From Bacteroidales bacterium UBA2714 (GTDB taxonomy: Bacteria > Bacteroidota > Bacteroidia > Bacteroidales > P3): a DNA stretch of 16,977 nucleotides. Within the stretch, counting starts at the first letter, position 1. Each line of letters starts with the position of its first letter. Below the pieces are notes generated by a model. That model saw nothing but the letters and a program-made list of their open reading frames with translations. It did not search any database and was not told where the DNA came from. The position numbers and the translations under genes are program-made. The stretch is from assembly GCA_002354035.1 (NCBI GenBank), contig DEKU01000047.1, positions 1 through 16,977 of the forward strand, in the 5' to 3' direction. Of the stretch, positions 14,681 to 16,977 are shown piece by piece.

Positions 14681-14713
14681 GATTAGCTGTCGCTTTTGGC
14701 GGCCAGCCAGCAG
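14681..14713. repeat. Copy B of a 33-bp dispersed repeat
   Basis: It matches 13004-13036 at 31 of 33 positions. On the minus strand it ends a hydrophobic open frame (LTPLFLVTTAVMAAGCWLAAKSDS then TAA at 14685-14683), which suggests the repeat may be the 3' end of a small membrane-protein gene, of which copy A keeps only the tail. No convincing start codon for such a gene is seen. Confidence 0.8.
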
Positions 14714-14791
14714 CCCGCAGCCATCACGGCGGTGGTGACGAGGAAGAGGGGCGTCAGCCTCCCGCCGGGCGGCGGGAACGACAGGGCGGCT

Positions 14792-14872
14792 TCATTGAAT
14801 GCCTTTCGTGTGACTTGGGCTGGTGCCGGTCTGGCGTTTGAACCAGATGCCTAAGACTGACTGGTTTGGTAA
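14792..14872 (-). pseudogene. C-terminal tail of an AraC-family gene (remnant)
   Basis: On the minus strand 26 codons before TGA (14794-14792) read PNQSVLGIWFKRQTGTSPSH then TKGIQ. This is the end of an AraC HTH domain (compare AraC-1 FRKYFKTHTGISPTEYRKG and AraC-2 FFRQQTGQTPLQYRKQG). A stop in frame at 14875-14873 cuts it off, and AraC-3 ends only 17 nt upstream, so the rest of this gene is missing here. Confidence 0.72.
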
Positions 14873-14891
14873 TCAGAGGGTGGTGGTGTTT

Positions 14892-15715
14892 CTACCCCCT
14901 GAAGCTGGAGGGGGTGGTGCCGAGGTTCTTGCGGACGTAGCGGACGAAGTAGTTGGCGTCGGCGAAGCCGTAGAGGTCGGCGAGCTGCTCGGCGGTGAGG
15001 TCGGTGGTGCGCAGCTGGCGGGCGATGTCGAGCGAGGTATAGCGCGTGATCCAGTAGATGGCCGACTGGCCGCTGACGCGCTTACAGACCTCGCTGAGGT
15101 ATTTGGCGCTGACGCAGAGGGCGTCGGCATAGTAGCCCACCTCGCGTCTCTGGCGGAAGTCGCCGCGCTCGAGCATAGCCAGAAATGCTGCATCAGCTTG
15201 GAATTCTGGCTGCTGACCTGCATCTCCCGAAGGTCACCGCCCTGGCTGCGGGTCAGCTCGACGTGGAAGTCGAAGAAGTCGATGATCATGCATTGCACGG
15301 CGTTGATCATCGCGTCGCGGTGGAAGTTGTGGGTGTCGATGGCCAGGCGGCGGCGCAGGTAGTCGAAGTTGAGGGCGCAGACCTGCTGCTGCTTGTCGCC
15401 GAGGTGCATCACGGGGTTCTCGAAGAGGGCCAGGTGTCCGCGGGTGCCGTAGTTGGTCGGCGGCGTGGCGACCTGCACAAAATCGCCCCTCACATATATG
15501 ACCTCCACGGCGAAGTCGGCGCTGGCGCTCTCCACGCTGAACGCCACCTCCTGCTGCGGCACAATCATGCAGTCGCCCTCGGCCAGGGTGAAGGCCTTCT
15601 CGTCCATGCGGAACCGGCAGCTGCCGCCGCTGCAGAGGGCGTGGGTGACGTAGCCGCCGTGCTGCATCTTCGCCACGTCGGCCAGGTTGTCAGATATGAT
15701 GATTTCGCCGTCCAT
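14892..15715 (-). pseudogene. AraC-family regulator broken by a 1-nt frameshift (AraC-3)
   Basis: The first frame from ATG 15715 gives a cupin sensor (MDGEIIISDNLADVAKMQHG... FTLAEGDCMIVPQQEVAFSV ... LALFENPVMHLGD) up to SKLMQHF. The HTH half continues in another frame: FLAMLERGDFRQRREVGYYA..., then SAKYLSEVCKRVSGQSAIYW, ending ANYFVRYVRKNLGTTPSSFRG. Adding one T to the TTT run (AAA at 15183-15185 on the + strand) restores ...KLMQHFLAMLERGDF... and a normal 274-residue protein; the total length of 824 nt is one short of a multiple of three. It is therefore a recent pseudogene or carries an assembly error. As read, the first frame yields a 280-residue product with a non-homologous tail and no HTH. 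Its -7 element ends only 10 nt before the ATG, so its mRNA is nearly leaderless. Confidence 0.82.
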
Positions 15716-15723
15716 AATTCGGC

Positions 15724-15735
15724 TGCAAAATTACG
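15724..15735 (-). promoter_or_regulatory. Promoter core of AraC-3, mirror copy of the divergent one
   Basis: On the minus strand CGTAATTTTGCA contains the -7 element TAATTTTG (15733-15726). It is the exact reverse complement of 15796-15807, 60 nt away, so the two divergent promoters share a 12-bp inverted core. Confidence 0.7.
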
Positions 15736-15773
15736 CATTTTTTCCGAAACAACGACTGAAGTCAGATATTACA

Positions 15774-15805
15774 TTTTGTCAATCCAATAATTCTTCGTAA
15801 TTTTG
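15774..15805 (+). promoter_or_regulatory. Strong promoter facing right from the AraC-3 intergenic region
   Basis: TTTTG (15774-15778) is followed after 19 nt by TAATTTTG (15798-15805), a full Bacteroidota promoter. It points at the ATG at 15836, whose frame stops after 16 codons. Confidence 0.8.
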
Positions 15806-15835
15806 CAAATCGAAATACAAAACAACTTGTGCCTT

Positions 15836-15886
15836 ATGAACACAACGGAAAACATAGCATACAGTGCGCTTCGTCCAGTTGCATGA
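15836..15886 (+). pseudogene. Start of a lost divergent gene, or a very short peptide
   Basis: ATG 15836 opens MNTTENIAYSALRPVA then TGA (15884-15886). It sits 31 nt behind a strong promoter, where the target gene of a divergent AraC regulator would begin. From 15864 on, the DNA is recognisably AraC coding sequence on the other strand, so the original gene appears to have been replaced by a rearrangement after about nine codons. A genuine 16-residue peptide cannot be excluded. Confidence 0.4.
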
Positions 15887-16064
15887 TGGGGTTGTGGTAA
15901 AGCGACATGACGCCTTTTGCCCCGTAGTTGCTTTCGGGTGCCGACTGAATCAAGAAGGTGTTATGCACATAGATGGCCGTGGCCTCAAAGTCATCGGAGG
16001 GCTTCACGACGAAAACCAGTTTCGTAATGGTGAAGATGGCGCAGTCGCCGACACACGTCAGGCA
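15864..16064 (-). pseudogene. N-terminal piece of an AraC-family gene (remnant)
   Basis: On the minus strand the frame reads CVGDCAIFTITKLVFVVKPS, then DDFEATAIYVHNTFLIQSAP, then ESNYGAKGVMSLYHNPIMQL, then DEA. It aligns with AraC-3 residues EGDCMIVPQQEVAF...FAVEVIYV...TNYGTRGHLALFENPVMHLGD, i.e. the middle of the cupin sensor. Sequence before and after this piece does not continue the family: the 5' side runs into a C/T tract near 16070 and the 3' side breaks near 15864. It is a paralogue of AraC-3, not a copy, as identity is only moderate. Confidence 0.78.
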
Positions 16065-16131
16065 TTCTTTTCTTCCCCCCCCGACCTCTCCGATGTCATA
16101 TTTATTGTATGTTCGAGTAATCCTAGAATTA

Positions 16132-16193
16132 ACGGATAATTACATGGCAATTAACGTTATGTTTTTTTTACACGAATTACCATGAATTGGCCA
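16132..16193. repeat. AT-rich hairpin repeat, unit 1
   Basis: It starts ACGGATAATTACATGGCAAT and ends CATGAATTGGCCA. Inside, CATGGCAATTAACG and CGAATTACCATG can pair with one C-A mismatch and a bulge. A second copy follows at 16220-16279, offset by 88 nt. Confidence 0.75.
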
Positions 16194-16219
16194 TTAATTG
16201 CTGCCGCGACAAAAATTAT

Positions 16220-16279
16220 ACGGATAATTATATGGTAATTAACGTTATTACTTTAACGCGAATTGCCATGAATTGACCA
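16220..16279. repeat. AT-rich hairpin repeat, unit 2
   Basis: It starts ACGGATAATTATATGGTAAT and ends CATGAATTGACCA. The arms ATGGTAATTAACG and CGCGAATTGCCAT pair with a T-G wobble where unit 1 has C-A, so the hairpin is kept while the sequence changes. It looks like an interspersed intergenic element. Confidence 0.75.
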
Positions 16280-16303
16280 ATGACTTTTTCGTTAAGGTGG
16301 GTC

Positions 16304-16332
16304 TTGTCTGTCGGAAAATTTTCGTAACTTTG
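16304..16332 (+). promoter_or_regulatory. Promoter of the hydrolase lipoprotein gene
   Basis: TTG (16304-16306) followed after 18 nt by TAACTTTG (16325-16332) matches the Bacteroidota promoter pattern. The predicted start site near 16339 gives a leader of about 100 nt to ATG 16439. Confidence 0.7.
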
Positions 16333-16438
16333 CAGCCGATTTACAAAAACATTGGACTTTATGAGGAACAGAGTATCAATCTACAACAGAAGGTCTTGGC
16401 AGAGACCAGGGCTGCGGCCCGAAACACTCCGGAACAAT

Positions 16439-16977
16439 ATGAAGAAAGCAACGATACTGATGGCGGCGGCATTGTTGTGCCTCGCTGCCTGCGGCCCGAA
16501 GAAGGGCGGCGAAAGTAGGCCTCGCCAGGGTGTCCACATGGAGATCGACAAGGAGGCCGACAGCACGTTTGTACGGCTGAAGCATGAGACGTTGGGCAAG
16601 TTCAAGCAACTGACCTTCAACGACGAGATGACGGGAAAGACGATGGAGTACAACCTGCTGGTGCCTGAAGGCTACGACGGAACGCAGAGCTATCCGCTGG
16701 TGCTCTTTATGGCCGATGCCAGCACCGTGGGCAAGGAGCCGACGGCTCCGCTCACGCAGGGCTACGGCGCGCTGGAGTTCGCCTCCGATCGCGACCAGCG
16801 GCTGCACCCCGCCTTCGTGCTGGTGCCGCAATACACCGACTGGGCCGTGCAGGACGACTGGAGCACCACCGACGAGGTGGAGATGACCATCCGCCTGCTC
16901 GCGGAGGTCTGCCGCCAGTACAACGTCGATACTAACCGACTTTATACCACCGGTCAGTCGATGGGCGGCATGATGTC
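16439..16977 (+). CDS. Secreted alpha/beta-hydrolase lipoprotein (predicted esterase/peptidase), partial
   Basis: The gene runs off the window end; 179 residues are visible. MKKATILMAAALLCLAAC is a clean lipoprotein signal with lipidated Cys18. After a short linker the strand YNLLVPEGYDGTQSYPLVLFM (71-91), PAFVLVPQYTDW (124-135) and the elbow TTGQSMGGMM (170-179, nucleophile Ser174 in GxSxG) match the PHB-depolymerase/feruloyl-esterase-like predicted peptidase group (COG4099-type). The rest of the triad lies beyond the window. Likely a cell-surface or periplasmic serine hydrolase acting on polysaccharide esters or peptides; substrate unknown. An in-frame ATG at 16361 would add 26 basic residues ahead of the signal, so 16439 is preferred. 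Confidence 0.85.
   Translation, partial: MKKATILMAAALLCLAACGPKKGGESRPRQGVHMEIDKEADSTFVRLKHETLGKFKQLTFNDEMTGKTMEYNLLVPEGYDGTQSYPLVLFMADASTVGKEPTAPLTQGYGALEFASDRDQRLHPAFVLVPQYTDWAVQDDWSTTDEVEMTIRLLAEVCRQYNVDTNRLYTTGQSMGGMM

Larger units (their letters stand above)
16065..16438. other. Gene-free leader region with hairpin repeats and promoter
   Basis: No gene is supported in these 374 nt. It holds a C/T tract (about 16068-16082), two units of an AT-rich repeat, and the promoter of the hydrolase gene with a leader of about 100 nt. Confidence 0.6.

Noticed and set aside
15836..16139. A + strand gene downstream of the 15774-15805 promoter
   Set aside because: The promoter-proximal frame stops at 15886 and the 91-codon frame from 15864 is antisense to AraC-type sequence.
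16361..16438. Upstream in-frame ATG for the hydrolase lipoprotein
   Set aside because: It would put 26 basic, non-hydrophobic residues before a perfect lipoprotein signal, which would block export.

Overview
The window looks like chromosomal DNA of a member of the Bacteroidales (Bacteroidota). Three things in the sequence point there: several promoters carry the phylum-type -7 element TAnnTTTG, two of them with a TTTG about 19 nt upstream; there is a SusC/Oar-like TonB-dependent receptor with an N-terminal carboxypeptidase-regulatory-like domain; and lipoproteins and AraC-type one-component regulators are numerous. Coding DNA is GC-rich and intergenic DNA AT-rich. Genus cannot be fixed from the sequence alone. 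No rRNA, tRNA, CRISPR array or complete insertion sequence was seen.

Layout. 1-660 has no gene: a C-rich arm, an AT-rich centre and a G-rich arm precede a promoter. 661-4884 (+) is an Oar-like outer-membrane receptor followed 3 nt later by a tRNA-dihydrouridine synthase. 4964-5203 (+) is an orphan DUF2442 protein closed by a clear intrinsic terminator. 7666-5356 (-) is a four-gene unit: two-helix membrane protein, exported flavin-reductase-like protein (ATGA overlap), LOG-family phosphoribohydrolase, and a Cas4/RecB-like PD-(D/E)XK protein with four candidate Fe-S cysteines. 7891-8337 (+) is a PepSY-like lipoprotein that shares a bidirectional terminator with a converging four-helix membrane protein (8428-8934, -).

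From 9181 to about 16065 the window is organised as AraC regulators paired with a divergent gene. An HXXEE membrane protein (-) faces AraC-1 (+). A CrtC/AttH lipocalin-like protein (-) faces AraC-2 (+). AraC-3 (-) is frameshifted and faces a strong promoter whose gene now stops after 16 codons. Pieces of another AraC paralogue lie on both sides of AraC-3: an N-terminal piece upstream and a C-terminal tail downstream. A lipoprotein with a cysteine-less thioredoxin-like end (13123-14286, -) lies between AraC-2 and this decayed zone. A 33-nt near-identical repeat occurs 3' of AraC-2 and again in the decayed zone.

16065-16438 is a gene-free stretch with two copies of an AT-rich hairpin-forming repeat and a promoter. 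The window ends inside a secreted alpha/beta-hydrolase lipoprotein (16439 onward, +).

The most notable features are the serial AraC/divergent-effector arrangement with one module decayed, the CrtC/AttH-like enzyme with no carotenoid gene in view, the tandemly duplicated terminator between AraC-1 and the CrtC-like gene, and the Cas4-like nuclease at the end of a metabolic-looking operon.
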